Assembly: GCA_002483145.1 (NCBI GenBank)
Contig: DLHJ01000012.1
Span: forward strand, 323,463-387,462
Source: Cellvibrio sp. UBA7671
GTDB lineage: Bacteria; Pseudomonadota; Gammaproteobacteria; Pseudomonadales; Cellvibrionaceae
Length of the DNA: 64,000 nucleotides
Direction: 5' to 3'
In this document: positions 24,794-34,645 of the stretch, in pieces
Layout of the letters: each line of letters starts with the position of its first letter
How positions within the stretch are numbered: position 1 is the stretch's first letter
Notes under the pieces: model-generated
The model's input: only the letters and a program-made list of their open reading frames with translations
Told to the model about the DNA's origin: nothing
Database searches by the model: none
Position numbers and translations under genes: made by a program

Positions 24794-27211
24794 ATGATGT
24801 TACTGCTCTCTCTGCTGGCGATATGGGTGTTGGTCGCCCTGTTAACCTATCGCCAAGTGGCGCTCGCCGCCGCCTCATCCATAGTGATTATTGCCTGGCT
24901 GGTATTGGGCGCAGTTACCCCGGCGATGTTATCGCCCTGGCTGGTTGTGCCTCTAGCGCTGGTCTTGGTGGTGTTGAATGTGGGCAGTGTGCGCCGCGCA
25001 ATCCTCACCAAACCTGTGTTCGCGATGCTGAAAAAATCCATGCCGCCGATCAGCGCTACCGAGCGCGACGCGCTGGAAGCCGGTACTACCTGGTGGGAAA
25101 AAGAGCTGTTTAGCGGCCGTCCGGATTGGAATGAATTTGCGCAAATCAGCTTGCCGCAACTCACGGCGGAAGAGCAGTCATTTATTGATAACGAAGTGAG
25201 TGAACTCTGCTCACTGCTCGATGAGTGGAAAATCCAGAACGATCTTAAAGACCTGCCGCCAGAGGCCTGGCAGTACCTCAAAGATAAAAACTTTTTTGGC
25301 CTGATCATCCCCAAAGAATACGGCGGGCGCGATTTCAGCCCCTACGCACAAAGCCGCATTATGAGCAAAATCGCCAGCCGCTCCGGCACTGCGGCAGTGA
25401 CCGCAATGGTGCCCAACTCCCTCGGCCCAGGTGAATTGCTGGTCAAATACGGTACCGAAGAACAGCGCCAACGCTGGTTGCCGGGTTTGGCAAACGGTAC
25501 TGAAATCCCCTGTTTTGGTTTGACTGGCCCGGAAGCGGGTTCCGATGCAGGCTCGATTCCCGATACCGGTATCGTCTGTAAAGGTATGCATGACGGTCAT
25601 GAAGTCATCGGCTTGAAGCTGACCTTCAGCAAGCGCTGGATCACTCTCGCGCCAGTTGCAACGGTGGTCGGTTTGGCATTCAAGGTGTATGACCCCGAAG
25701 GCCTGCTCGGCGACCCTAACAAAAAAGAATACGGGATTACCTGTGCGCTGATCCCGGCTAATCACCCGGGTGTTGAAATCGGTAAACGCCATAACCCCGG
25801 CTCACCGTTTATGAACGGGCCGATTTTTGGTACCGATGTCTTTATCCCCGCCGATTGGATTATTGGTGGTGCCGCTATGGCTGGTAAAGGCTGGCGCATG
25901 TTGATCGAATGCCTCGGCGCCGGTCGCGGTGTTTCCCTGCCTGCACTCTCAACCGCCAGCGGTGAAATGAACTACCGCATGGTGGGTGCTTATGCGCGCA
26001 TCCGTCGCCAATTCAATATGGAAGTGGGCAAGTTTGAAGGCGTTCAAGAGGCCTCGGCTGATATCGCCGCGAGCGGTTATGCGCTCGAAGCCATGCGTCA
26101 ATTTGTCACCAAAGGTTTGGAAACCGGTGCGCCCGCAGTAATGACTGCTATGGCGAAATACCACGCAACGGAAATGATGCGTAAATCAGTTGAGCATTCG
26201 ATGGACATCGTCGGTGGCCGCGCAATTCAAAAAGGTCCACGCAACTTCCTCGTAGCTTCCTATCATTCAGTGCCGGTGGCGATCACGGTCGAAGGTGCCA
26301 ATATTTTAACTCGCTCGCTGATGATTTTTGGTCAGGGCGCTATGCGTTGCCATCCTTTCCTGTTTGAAGAAATGCTCGCCATGCAGTTGGAAGATGGCAA
26401 TGAAGGCCTGAAAAAATTTGACAAGTTGTTTACCAGTCATCTCGGCCACATTTGCAACAATATGCTACGCACAAAATTGCTCGGTTTCCTCGGTGGTCGC
26501 ATGAGCAGCGTGCCTGCCAATGCTGATGATTTCAGCAAGCGCTGGTATCAACGTATCAACTTATTGAGCGCGGCGCTCGCTTCAATGTCTGATATCGCCT
26601 TGGGTGTGTTGGGTGGAAATCTAAAACGCCGTGAATTATTGTCGGCGCGTTTGGGTGATGTGCATAGCCAATTGTTTATTGCCAGCTCAATTTTGAAATT
26701 CCACTCAGCCCACGCGCGTACTCGCGCAGAAGACGCCCACGCCGAGTATGCATTAACTCGCTCGCTGTTTATTGCACAGGAAGCACTGCGCGATTTTTCC
26801 GATAACTTCCCGCTGAAATGGCTGGCGAAGATCGTTCGTTTTATTGCGATGCCATACGGAAAAATCGTCAACAAACCCAATGACAATTTGATCCGCGAAT
26901 TGGGTGATTTGATTATGGAAGAAAATCCTGTGCGGCTAATGCTCGGCCAATATCTCTATGTAAGTCACGACCCGCAAGATGCAATGGGTCGTGTGGAAAG
27001 CACTTATCAACTGCTGTTGTCTCTGGGGCCTGTCTGGCACGCTTTCCTAAAGGCAAAAAACAGCGGCAAAATTTCCGGTGCAACGACGGAAGCGCTGGCC
27101 AAAGATGCAGCAGAAAAAAATATTATCCAACCGCACGATGTTGCGCGTGTAGTGGAATACGATGCGCGTCGCTTCGATTGTCTGTTAACGGATGCGTTTG
27201 ATAAGTTGTAA
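24794..27211 (+). CDS. fadE: Acyl-CoA dehydrogenase, long-chain (FadE type)
   Basis: An 805-residue membrane-associated acyl-CoA dehydrogenase that performs the first oxidation step of fatty-acid beta-oxidation. Two N-terminal hydrophobic helices (about residues 1-65) precede the dehydrogenase core, with FFGLIIPKEYGGRDFSPYAQS, CFGLTGPEAGSDAGSIPDTG and MDIVGGRAIQKGP. The C-terminal about 300 residues fit the DUF1974 extension found in FadE. Length is normal for the family. AGGGG lies 7 nt before the ATG. It is monocistronic, followed by a strong terminator. No FadR site was identified. Confidence 0.93.
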   Translation: MMLLLSLLAIWVLVALLTYRQVALAAASSIVIIAWLVLGAVTPAMLSPWLVVPLALVLVVLNVGSVRRAILTKPVFAMLKKSMPPISATERDALEAGTTWWEKELFSGRPDWNEFAQISLPQLTAEEQSFIDNEVSELCSLLDEWKIQNDLKDLPPEAWQYLKDKNFFGLIIPKEYGGRDFSPYAQSRIMSKIASRSGTAAVTAMVPNSLGPGELLVKYGTEEQRQRWLPGLANGTEIPCFGLTGPEAGSDAGSIPDTGIVCKGMHDGHEVIGLKLTFSKRWITLAPVATVVGLAFKVYDPEGLLGDPNKKEYGITCALIPANHPGVEIGKRHNPGSPFMNGPIFGTDVFIPADWIIGGAAMAGKGWRMLIECLGAGRGVSLPALSTASGEMNYRMVGAYARIRRQFNMEVGKFEGVQEASADIAASGYALEAMRQFVTKGLETGAPAVMTAMAKYHATEMMRKSVEHSMDIVGGRAIQKGPRNFLVASYHSVPVAITVEGANILTRSLMIFGQGAMRCHPFLFEEMLAMQLEDGNEGLKKFDKLFTSHLGHICNNMLRTKLLGFLGGRMSSVPANADDFSKRWYQRINLLSAALASMSDIALGVLGGNLKRRELLSARLGDVHSQLFIASSILKFHSAHARTRAEDAHAEYALTRSLFIAQEALRDFSDNFPLKWLAKIVRFIAMPYGKIVNKPNDNLIRELGDLIMEENPVRLMLGQYLYVSHDPQDAMGRVESTYQLLLSLGPVWHAFLKAKNSGKISGATTEALAKDAAEKNIIQPHDVARVVEYDARRFDCLLTDAFDKL

Positions 27212-27234
27212 TGTTGCGACCTTAAACAAGCAAT

Positions 27235-27260
27235 AAAAAACCCGCTGCGGCGGGTTTTTT
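27235..27260. terminator. Terminator between fadE and the convergent GGDEF gene
   Basis: AAAAAA-CCCGC-TGCG-GCGGG-TTTTTT: a GC stem of 5 bp extended by A/T pairs, with T-runs on both strands. It can stop both fadE and the convergent minus-strand gene. Confidence 0.88.
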
Positions 27261-27353
27261 ATTAGGTGCTAAGCGGAAATGCAAAATTAAAAAACTGGAC
27301 GTCCGGCCGCGCGAGTGACGAGCTGGATATGGGACTGACGCAAAGCAATAAAC

Positions 27354-28688
27354 CTATAAAGTCATATTATCATCCGCAGTTACGCAGCAATTTCTTCCCT
27401 GGGCTTTGGCTTCATAAAGCGCTTTGTCGGCGCGTTTAAAGGTAGTGGCAAAATCTTCTTCATCCAGTTTGTCGCTCACTCCAAAACTGGCTGTCACTGA
27501 CAGTGGGTTATCTGGTTCAAAAATGGTGTCGTAAATCATCAGGCGAATTTTTTCCGCCAATGCAATCGCAAATTCTTTGCGTGTGCTGGGCATAATGACG
27601 ATGAACTCTTCACCGCCCCAGCGCCCGAGAAAATCCTGCGCGCGTATGCCCTTGCTAATAATCGCCGAAATATTTTGCAGCACGCGATCACCGGCGTCGT
27701 GGCCGCGCCGGTCGTTGATGCGCTTGAAGTGATCTATATCGATAATCATCAGCGCAAAATCCGGTGCGTTTTTATGTTCATCTTTTTCTTTGTTAAAAAT
27801 CATTAGCGTAGCAACAATTTGATCGATACCAAAGCGATTGTAGGCCTGGGTAAGGGGATCAACTGTGGACAAACGACGGAATTTATCAGTCTCCAATTTG
27901 AGTTGTTGGTTGTCGCTGCTCAGTTCATTAATGATTTGTACATCGTGTTTGGTTTGTTGGCGCAATTGGATTAATTTAGTGATGGCGTAAGTAAAAATCC
28001 CCAGCATCCAGATGGCAAGAATAATTAAATACCAACGCTCCGCACTGATCCACTCGCCCACAAACTCAATTTTTTCGATCTGCACATCGTGAATACCTGG
28101 TTGCAGGCCTTCTAAAAAATCGATCCCCACCGAGACACTTTGGGTAAATTCCGGGCGCGATAAGCTGCGCGGAATGTCGTATTGCCCGAGCCACCAGTCA
28201 GCAACAAAAAACTCATCCAGATTAAGTTGAATTTCCTGGTTTAAATCTTTGGTGTGCAGGGTTACGGCATGGAATTTAGTACTGTTTGAATCATCCGGCT
28301 TGGAATACGCCGGGTTGAAATTACGGATGTACATCCGCAACTTGGTGGCGCTACCCTTGTAATTAAGCTTCAGATTAATGTGCGTGAACCCAGATAAATC
28401 CGCAGTACCAGCTTTCTCCAATGTGCCAAACAAAAAATTAAAACTGCATGCAAAGTATTCACTTTTGTCATCTTCAGGATAAACACAGCGCCATAGATTT
28501 TGCTCCTGTTGCAACCAATAGGCTGCTGGGGTCCCATCAGCCTGATTGGATGAATAAAAATAGGAGATGAAGTTGGCGTTAGGCCACGCCAGCAGGCGTT
28601 TTTTGGGGAAATACTGCTGTCCGAAAACAGCTATAAGGGTTGCTAAAATTGCCAGCAACAATATGGAGTTGAAACTCTTGTCATTCAT
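27354..28688 (-). CDS. Diguanylate cyclase with periplasmic sugar-binding-like domain
   Basis: A 444-residue protein. A first membrane helix (about 7-25), a periplasmic beta-rich segment of about 190 residues and a second helix (about 217-237) lead into a short coiled linker and the GGDEF domain. The active site is intact (GGEEF) with the RxxD inhibitory site RAQD five residues ahead, so it should make c-di-GMP and be product-inhibited. The periplasmic part (HINLKLNYKGSATKLRMYIRNF) resembles galactose-binding/CIA30-like jelly rolls, which could sense a sugar. That is inference. The start at 28688 has no clear ribosome-binding site. Confidence 0.88.
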   Translation of the reverse strand: MNDKSFNSILLLAILATLIAVFGQQYFPKKRLLAWPNANFISYFYSSNQADGTPAAYWLQQEQNLWRCVYPEDDKSEYFACSFNFLFGTLEKAGTADLSGFTHINLKLNYKGSATKLRMYIRNFNPAYSKPDDSNSTKFHAVTLHTKDLNQEIQLNLDEFFVADWWLGQYDIPRSLSRPEFTQSVSVGIDFLEGLQPGIHDVQIEKIEFVGEWISAERWYLIILAIWMLGIFTYAITKLIQLRQQTKHDVQIINELSSDNQQLKLETDKFRRLSTVDPLTQAYNRFGIDQIVATLMIFNKEKDEHKNAPDFALMIIDIDHFKRINDRRGHDAGDRVLQNISAIISKGIRAQDFLGRWGGEEFIVIMPSTRKEFAIALAEKIRLMIYDTIFEPDNPLSVTASFGVSDKLDEEDFATTFKRADKALYEAKAQGRNCCVTADDNMTL

Positions 28689-28767
28689 AGGGGGGCATCA
28701 TCTGCACTGGCGAAAGCTGCCCCTAAGTATTGGTCAAATCTGGAGTATTTCCATATTTATCCACGAG

Positions 28768-29652
28768 TTAGTTGCGCTGGATGAGACGCCGGAGCACGTT
28801 GGCGGTGGCGATAAGTCCAAATCTGCTCCAGATAGCCATAATTACCAACCAGAGTAACGGCAGCGAATAGGATGTGCGGAAGAATTTGCGGTAAAAGCGC
28901 GTCATGCCTTTGTGTTTATGCCATTCCACAAACAGTGGGCGGGATTTGCTGCACACACCCTGCGCATGAGTGATGGGGGCGGAGGGTACAAATAAGATGT
29001 CCCAACCGGCGCGGACAAAACGCATACACCAATCGAGATCTTCACAGTGTAAGAAGTATTCATCGTCCCAGAGGCCGACCTCTGTCACCGCTGCCGGTTT
29101 GACCAGCATGCAAGCGCCGGAGATGGCTTCCACACGGATGGGGGTATCGGGCAGTGGTTGTTGGTGCAAATTAAAATCTACCAGTAATTCGGGCCAACGT
29201 TTGGCGAAGTGTCGCAAACCAAGAGCGCTGACCAGGGTGCGGCCAGGTGTGGGTGTCAAACGGCGCCCACCCGCCTGCTCACTGCCATCGAGGTTGAGCA
29301 GCAATCCACCGACCATGCCGGCTTTAGGGTTAGCGGTGAGTACACGATATAACTCGGCCACACTGGCATCAGCACAAATGCAATCGGGGTTGAGAAAAAA
29401 CCAGTAGGGATAGTGCGCCGCGCGCGCGCCTATATTGCAGGCAGCGGCAAAACCGAGATTGGTGTCGTTACGGATAACACGCAGGCGCCCATCGCCCGCG
29501 AATTGGGTTTCAGCCAGGGCGACGCTGTTATCGTGCGAGGCGTTGTCTACCAGAATGACTTCGCTGACTTGGTTGATAACCGATTGGATGCAGCTCACCA
29601 ATCCGGCGCCGGCGTTGTAATTGACAATAATAGTGGAGATAGCGGGAGTCAC
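28768..29652 (-). CDS. GT2 family glycosyltransferase (rhamnosyltransferase-like)
   Basis: About 294 residues. The GT-A core begins at once with ISTIIVNYNAGAGL and has VDNASHDNS, NLGFAAACNIGA, the DxD-like FLNPDC and the acceptor-side EDLDWCMRFVRAGW. This pattern is common in WbbL-like rhamnosyl- and related transferases of surface polysaccharides. A C-terminal hydrophobic stretch (LLWLVIMAIW) may anchor it to the membrane. I set the start at the GTG 29652; the open frame runs to 30156, but that extension crosses the divergent gspE gene and has low-complexity sequence. It is divergent from the secretion operon, 187 nt away. Confidence 0.82.
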   Translation of the reverse strand: MTPAISTIIVNYNAGAGLVSCIQSVINQVSEVILVDNASHDNSVALAETQFAGDGRLRVIRNDTNLGFAAACNIGARAAHYPYWFFLNPDCICADASVAELYRVLTANPKAGMVGGLLLNLDGSEQAGGRRLTPTPGRTLVSALGLRHFAKRWPELLVDFNLHQQPLPDTPIRVEAISGACMLVKPAAVTEVGLWDDEYFLHCEDLDWCMRFVRAGWDILFVPSAPITHAQGVCSKSRPLFVEWHKHKGMTRFYRKFFRTSYSLPLLWLVIMAIWSRFGLIATANVLRRLIQRN

Positions 29653-29839
29653 AAACGAACCTGCGGCGCAATTAAACGGTGAGCGAGCATAGCCGATCAG
29701 TAGCGAGTGTGCATTAGCGCTGCATGGGCAAGTGTCGCGTTTTGCAGTAGTATGCCAAGCCGCTGCGCGGTCTCTGCGCGCCTGCAAGAAGCGCAATGAT
29801 TGCCGTATAAGAGTCGCAACAGAAGAGTGAAGTGAACGC

Positions 29840-31528
29840 GTGAATAAACTGATCGGGGAAATGCTCATCGAGCGCGGGCTGGTGCAGCCGGACGACATCA
29901 AAAAGGCGCTGCAATTGCAGCAGTCGGTTGGTGGCCGTATAGGTGCAGGCCTGGTGCGCATGGGGTCGATATCCGAAGAGTCGCTGCTGGAGGTGCTTGC
30001 GCAGCAGTTGGAAATGCCGGTGGTGCAAGCCGGCAAAGACATGCCCGATGCCAGCGCCCTGTTCACATTCATCAAACACTCGTTGCTCGATATCAACTGG
30101 TGTATCGACAACCGTGTGCTTATCTGGAGCCCGGCCGAGCAAGTGCTGCAATACACCGGACGCGATCCACTCTCGCCCTTTGTGCGCGATGTGATCAGTT
30201 ACCATTATCCCGAGCATGAAATCAAACCCTGTTTAGTCTCCGGTCACAGCCTCGATATCATCATCGACTACCTGCGCAAAGAGCTCACTGCCGAGCGTTT
30301 TTTCGCCGAGGGAAGCGAGACTAAAGGCCTGCGCGAGATGGCGGAAGAGGCACCGGTCGTCGAGCTGGTCAACAACATCTTTTCCAAAGCCGTTGCCTTT
30401 AACGCCTCGGATATCCACCTCGACCCGCAAGTGGAAGTCTTCCGCGTGCGCTTGCGTGTGGACGGTGTGCTGCAAACCCATTTGGAGCAGCCGATCGACC
30501 GCTATCCTGCAGTTGCCTCGCGGGTAAAACTTATTTCTGAAATTGATATCGCCGAGCGTCGCCTGCCCCAGGATGGCCGTATCACCACGCGCGTCAATGG
30601 CCGCGAAATGGATGTGCGTGTCTCGACCCTGCCGGGTGTGCACGGCGAATCTATTGTGATGCGTCTGTTGCCTAAAGATCGCAAAGAATTATCCCTGCAA
30701 ACCCTCGGGTTGGAGCAGGATCATATGGATCTGGTCCGCGCCCTGATGCAGGAATCCAATGGCATAGTGCTGGTGACCGGCCCGACCGGCTCTGGTAAAT
30801 CCACCACCCTCTATGCGGCACTGCAAGAAGCCACTGACGGCACGCGCAAAATTCTCACGGTGGAAGATCCGGTCGAATACCAATTGCCCGGCATCACCCA
30901 AGTCCAAGCGCACGCTGAAATTGGCTACACCTTTGCCAAAGCCTTGCGTGCGTTTTTGCGGCAAGATCCGGATGTGATCATGGTGGGCGAGATCCGCGAT
31001 GTGGAAACCGCGCAGATTGCCATCCAGTCAGCGTTGACCGGCCACTTGGTGTTATCCACCCTGCACACCAATGATTCGCTCTCCGCCTTTACCCGTTTGA
31101 TTGATATGGGCGTAGAGCCATTTCTGGTCGCTGCACCGATTAAGGCAGTACAGGCTCAGCGCCTGGTGCGCAAAGTCTGTAAACACTGCGCCAAACCTGC
31201 TCATGTACCTGAATCCATTAGCGTCGAATTCGCCAAACTCGGGCGCAACTTTCTTGGCAAGGACTTTGAGCCGAAATGGGTTGATGCAGTTGGCTGCGCG
31301 CTGTGTAACAACACCGGTTATTCGGGCAGGATGGGCGTTTACGAAATCGTGCCTATCTCCACTGAACTTCACGACATGATTATCGCCAATACCCCAGTGA
31401 CCGAAATGCGCAAGTTAGCACGCCGTCAGGGGCACAGGTCGATGTATCAGGATGGCCTGATCAAAGCAGCCAAAGGTCTGACCACAGTGGAAGAAGTGAT
31501 GCGCGCCACCAATATTGATGCGGAATAA
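29840..31528 (+). CDS. gspE: Type II secretion ATPase GspE
   Basis: The 562-residue cytoplasmic hexameric ATPase that drives pseudopilus assembly. An N-terminal MshEN-like domain (about 1-75) is followed by a linker and the core: ASDIHLDPQ, Walker A GPTGSGKST near residue 314, the Asp-box TVEDPVEYQL, Walker B IMVGEIRD, the His box LSTLHTND, and a zinc motif of two CxxC pairs (CKHC and CALC). The GTG start at 29840 heads an operon of eleven genes with gaps no larger than 91 nt. The order E-F-G-H-I-J-K-L-M-N-D matches the Xps system of Xanthomonas. Confidence 0.95.
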   Translation: MNKLIGEMLIERGLVQPDDIKKALQLQQSVGGRIGAGLVRMGSISEESLLEVLAQQLEMPVVQAGKDMPDASALFTFIKHSLLDINWCIDNRVLIWSPAEQVLQYTGRDPLSPFVRDVISYHYPEHEIKPCLVSGHSLDIIIDYLRKELTAERFFAEGSETKGLREMAEEAPVVELVNNIFSKAVAFNASDIHLDPQVEVFRVRLRVDGVLQTHLEQPIDRYPAVASRVKLISEIDIAERRLPQDGRITTRVNGREMDVRVSTLPGVHGESIVMRLLPKDRKELSLQTLGLEQDHMDLVRALMQESNGIVLVTGPTGSGKSTTLYAALQEATDGTRKILTVEDPVEYQLPGITQVQAHAEIGYTFAKALRAFLRQDPDVIMVGEIRDVETAQIAIQSALTGHLVLSTLHTNDSLSAFTRLIDMGVEPFLVAAPIKAVQAQRLVRKVCKHCAKPAHVPESISVEFAKLGRNFLGKDFEPKWVDAVGCALCNNTGYSGRMGVYEIVPISTELHDMIIANTPVTEMRKLARRQGHRSMYQDGLIKAAKGLTTVEEVMRATNIDAE

Positions 31529-31539
31529 GGAAGCGACCA

Positions 31540-32730
31540 GTGCAATTTAGCTACAAGGCACTTGATCAAAACCAAGCCGTGATCGTCGGGGTAATAGACG
31601 CCAGCGACGAGCGCGAAGCCGCGCGCCTGATTCGCGAGAAAAACCTGCAACCGCTCACAGTCACCCCGCGCGAGGAAGATCAGGCCGGTCTGCGAAAAAA
31701 GCTCAGCCGCGAAGACATTACTATTTCGCTGTTTGAATTGACCACTATGTTGGAGTCCGGTGTGTCGATTGCTGAGGCGCTGCAATCTCTGCATGAAGCC
31801 GATTCACATCCCCAGTTGCGCCGTTTTTATAAATCCGCGTCCGAACAATTGCAGCGCGGTTCCAGTTTTGGCAATGCGCTGCGCGCCGCCGACCTGAAAT
31901 TACCCGCCTACTTTATCCAGTTAGTGGAAGCGGGCGAGGCCTCCGGCCAATTGGGTGCGACCATGCGTCGCGGAGTGGAGCAGATGGAGTACGATCTCTC
32001 GGTCGTCAACGAACTGCGCAATGCACTGATTTACCCGGCGATTCTGGTGCTCTCCGGCCTGAGCGCTGTGGCACTTATTTTTATTTTTGTAGTCCCAAAG
32101 TTTGCCAATTTGATGGATGGAAAACAGGAGCTGCCGATGCTTGCGACGGCAGTGCTGTCTACTGGTCTCTGGTTAAACGAAAACTTTTACTGGGTCGCGG
32201 CGCTGGTAATGGTGTTAGCGGTGATGGCGGCGATGCAATTTGCCAAACCTATTGTGCGTCAGGCGCTGCTCGATAAACTCGCCGGTTTTCCGATTTTTGG
32301 CCGCTGGTTGGCGGAATCGGATATCGCGCGCTGGTCATCGGTGATGGCAGCCATGCTCGCCAGCCATATCGAGCTAACCAAAGCCTTGGATCTGGCACGC
32401 TCCAGCGTTAAAAATACGCGCCGCAGCAAAGCCCTTTTGTCAGCGCTCAACGCGGTTCAGTCGGGCGGAACCTTGTCCAAGGCGCTGCAAGACAACCAGA
32501 TCCTCAATGCCACCGCGTACAACCTGATCCGTGCCGGTGAAAAAACCGGACGCTTGGCGGAAATGCTGCAGGCAGTGGCGAAAATCTACGAGAATTCAGG
32601 CAAAAACCGCATGAAGCGATTGTTGTTAATGATCGAGCCCCTCGCCATTGTCTTTATTGGTATCGCTGTGGGGGTGATTATTTTGGGCCTTATCCAGGCT
32701 ATTACCAGCGTCAACGACGTTGCGATTTAA
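31540..32730 (+). CDS. gspF: Type II secretion inner-membrane protein GspF
   Basis: A 396-residue polytopic platform protein. It has two T2SSF domains: an N-terminal repeat with FELTTMLESGVSIAEAL and a C-terminal repeat with WSSVMAAMLASHIELTKAL. Membrane helices lie near residues 165-190, 205-230 and 365-390. It links the GspE ATPase to the growing pseudopilus. The GTG start has AAGGAAG about 8 nt upstream and lies 11 nt after gspE. Confidence 0.94.
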   Translation: MQFSYKALDQNQAVIVGVIDASDEREAARLIREKNLQPLTVTPREEDQAGLRKKLSREDITISLFELTTMLESGVSIAEALQSLHEADSHPQLRRFYKSASEQLQRGSSFGNALRAADLKLPAYFIQLVEAGEASGQLGATMRRGVEQMEYDLSVVNELRNALIYPAILVLSGLSAVALIFIFVVPKFANLMDGKQELPMLATAVLSTGLWLNENFYWVAALVMVLAVMAAMQFAKPIVRQALLDKLAGFPIFGRWLAESDIARWSSVMAAMLASHIELTKALDLARSSVKNTRRSKALLSALNAVQSGGTLSKALQDNQILNATAYNLIRAGEKTGRLAEMLQAVAKIYENSGKNRMKRLLLMIEPLAIVFIGIAVGVIILGLIQAITSVNDVAI

Positions 32731-32760
32731 TGTTTAACTCACTTGTTACAGAGGAATAGG

Positions 32761-33201
32761 ATGCGTACAGCTTCAGTATTAAAACAAAAAGGCTTCACCA
32801 TGATCGAGCTGCTGGTGGTGCTAGTGATCCTCGGCCTGCTTGCCGGCCTCGTCGGCCCAAAAATGTTTGGCAAGGTCGATAGCGCCAAGACTAAAACCGT
32901 GGAAACCCAGATCAAGCTGCTTAAGTCAGCGCTGCAAACCTACCGCTTGGATATGGGGGAATACCCAAGCACGCAAGAAGGTTTGGGGGCGATTATCCGT
33001 TCTCCCGACAGCGCCCGCGCCCAGCAAAACTGGAAAGGCCCCTATCTGGATGAAGAGCTCCCGCTGGATCCATGGGGCACCGCGTATCAATATCGCCGTG
33101 AACCCAATGGTATGCAGGATTTCACCCTTTATTCACTGGGTGCCGACACCAAGCCCGGCGGTGAAGGTTTGGATGCCGACATAGGTCTGGCGACCAAATA
33201 A
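32761..33201 (+). CDS. gspG: Major pseudopilin GspG
   Basis: About 146 residues. The prepilin peptidase site is KGFTMIELLVVLVILG, with the cut after Gly and Glu at +5. The calcium-binding C-terminal region typical of GspG is visible (YPSTQEGLGAII, GPYLDEELPLDPWG, YSLGAD). It forms the shaft of the pseudopilus. The ATG at 32761 follows AGAGGAA; the frame extends to 32743 without a better site. The peptidase gene (gspO) is not in the window. Confidence 0.95.
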   Translation: MRTASVLKQKGFTMIELLVVLVILGLLAGLVGPKMFGKVDSAKTKTVETQIKLLKSALQTYRLDMGEYPSTQEGLGAIIRSPDSARAQQNWKGPYLDEELPLDPWGTAYQYRREPNGMQDFTLYSLGADTKPGGEGLDADIGLATK

Positions 33202-33220
33202 GTTCTGTTGCGAGGCACTC

Positions 33221-33598
33221 ATGAACCCGCGCGCCGGTTTTACCCTGATTGAATTATTGGTGGTACTGATGATTCTCGGGCTCACCAGCGCGCTGGTGCT
33301 GCCGCGCTTGCCTGCAATTTACGAGCGGTTTCAGGATAAATCCAAGCAGGAGGAGCTGATCCAATCCCTTTCCACCCTCAGTCTCAAAGCCTACACGCGC
33401 CAGCAAACCCTCGCCCTCACCCAAGAATCAGCACCTAAAATATTGAGTTTGACGAATGATCTAAATATCCGCATCGATCAACCTATCGTCTACCAAGCTA
33501 ACGGCGTCTGTCTTGGCGGCCAGCTGAGTTTTGAGTTGGATGGCGTAACCAGGCAGTTGGAATTACTGCCACCCTATTGTGAACCGAGACCACTCTGA
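33221..33598 (+). CDS. gspH: Minor pseudopilin GspH-like
   Basis: A 125-residue prepilin-type protein with cleavage motif AGFTLIELLVVLMILG followed by one hydrophobic helix and a short globular end (GVCLGGQLSFELDGVTRQLEL). Position between gspG and gspI identifies it as H; the sequence itself is too divergent for certainty. Its stop overlaps the start of gspI by one base. It is shorter than many GspH proteins. Confidence 0.82.
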   Translation: MNPRAGFTLIELLVVLMILGLTSALVLPRLPAIYERFQDKSKQEELIQSLSTLSLKAYTRQQTLALTQESAPKILSLTNDLNIRIDQPIVYQANGVCLGGQLSFELDGVTRQLELLPPYCEPRPL

Positions 33599-34053
33599 TG
33601 GATCTTCCTCGTTCCCACTTTGCCCGCATATCCGGCTTCACCCTGGTCGAGGCCATGGTCGCACTGGTGATTTTCTCTGCCGCAGCCATGGGTATTTATA
33701 GCTGGATCAACACCAACCTTATCTCTCTTAACCGCCTTGCGGCTGTGGCGGAGTCTGAGTTTGTGGTGGATTCAGCGGTAGAGCGGTTGAAGTTAGTGGA
33801 TTTGCGTAACGAAGCGGAAGGTGTTTTTGATGTCTCCGGTTACGACGTGCATTGGCGAGCGAGCTTAGTCGAGCCATGGAAGCCGGGGCGTACACCTCGC
33901 GGTGTAATCAGTTTGTATGACCTTGCCCTTTTTGAGATCAGTCTTGAGCTAATCAAGGATGAGCGATCTGTAGGGGCTTACGAGTTTCGGCAAGTGAGTT
34001 GGTATAAGGCGCGAAAATCACAAGCAGAGGATGACGATGCGCCTGTTTTCTAA
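33598..34053 (+). CDS. gspI: Minor pseudopilin GspI-like
   Basis: A 151-residue prepilin-type protein with SGFTLVEAMVALVIFSAAAMG, the form typical of GspI. GspI starts the pseudopilus tip complex with J and K. The ATG overlaps the gspH stop (TGATG). The C-terminus overlaps gspJ by 17 nt, consistent with translational coupling. Confidence 0.87.
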   Translation: MDLPRSHFARISGFTLVEAMVALVIFSAAAMGIYSWINTNLISLNRLAAVAESEFVVDSAVERLKLVDLRNEAEGVFDVSGYDVHWRASLVEPWKPGRTPRGVISLYDLALFEISLELIKDERSVGAYEFRQVSWYKARKSQAEDDDAPVF

Positions 34054-34645
34054 GTCAATACATCGACAACGAGCATTCACTCTTATTGAGATGTTAGTGG
34101 TGATGATTATTGTCGCCCTGGTAGTTACTCTTATTGTGCAGGGGTTTGGTTACACGCTTGGCGTTTACCAGCGGGTGGTCAAATCTCAGAACTCGGCTTA
34201 TGAACAGGTTTTTGCGTATCAATGGTTTACCCGTAGTTTGCAAGCCCAGGTTGCCAAGCGACCCAAAGACCGCGCATTGGAGGGCGACGCGGCAGCGCTT
34301 TCCACTTATAGTTTTCGTCCGCTCCTAGGGCAGCAAGGTGTCAAAACATTGATCCGCTGGGAGTTACAAAATACGGCTGGTGAATTAACGCTGTCATATG
34401 TAGAGGCAGATACGAATTTTGTTGTGCAGCGCTGGTCGCAGGCGATTGGAACATTTGAGTACCTCAATGACAATAATAAATGGCAAACGCTGTGGCCGAT
34501 TGAGCAAAGCGAGGAGTCACCTTTACCTCAAGCGGTGAGATTGGTGGTTAATGTCGGCGGCGATACCCTGAACTATGTGGTAAAGGTAGAAACCCGAAAG
34601 GTTGCGCATGTGACACTGGAGGAGTCGGTTTATGGTCGCGAATAG
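34037..34645 (+). CDS. gspJ: Minor pseudopilin GspJ-like
   Basis: About 202 residues with RAFTLIEMLVVMIIVALV at the N-terminus. GspJ forms the tip with GspI and GspK. I chose the ATG at 34037 because AGAGG lies 6 nt upstream; an ATG at 34031 would sit on top of that site. The C-terminal region (QAVRLVVNVGGDTLNYVVKV) is beta-rich, as expected. Ends overlap gspI and gspK. Confidence 0.85.
   Translation: MRLFSKSIHRQRAFTLIEMLVVMIIVALVVTLIVQGFGYTLGVYQRVVKSQNSAYEQVFAYQWFTRSLQAQVAKRPKDRALEGDAAALSTYSFRPLLGQQGVKTLIRWELQNTAGELTLSYVEADTNFVVQRWSQAIGTFEYLNDNNKWQTLWPIEQSEESPLPQAVRLVVNVGGDTLNYVVKVETRKVAHVTLEESVYGRE

Noticed and set aside
24823..25113. 96-residue plus-strand frame inside fadE
   Set aside because: Fully contained in fadE in another frame and without recognisable features.
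29653..30156. Open frame extending the GT2 glycosyltransferase upstream by 168 residues
   Set aside because: It crosses the divergent gspE start, has low-complexity Cys/Ser-rich sequence and shows no family similarity; the glycosyltransferase domain begins at GTG 29652.
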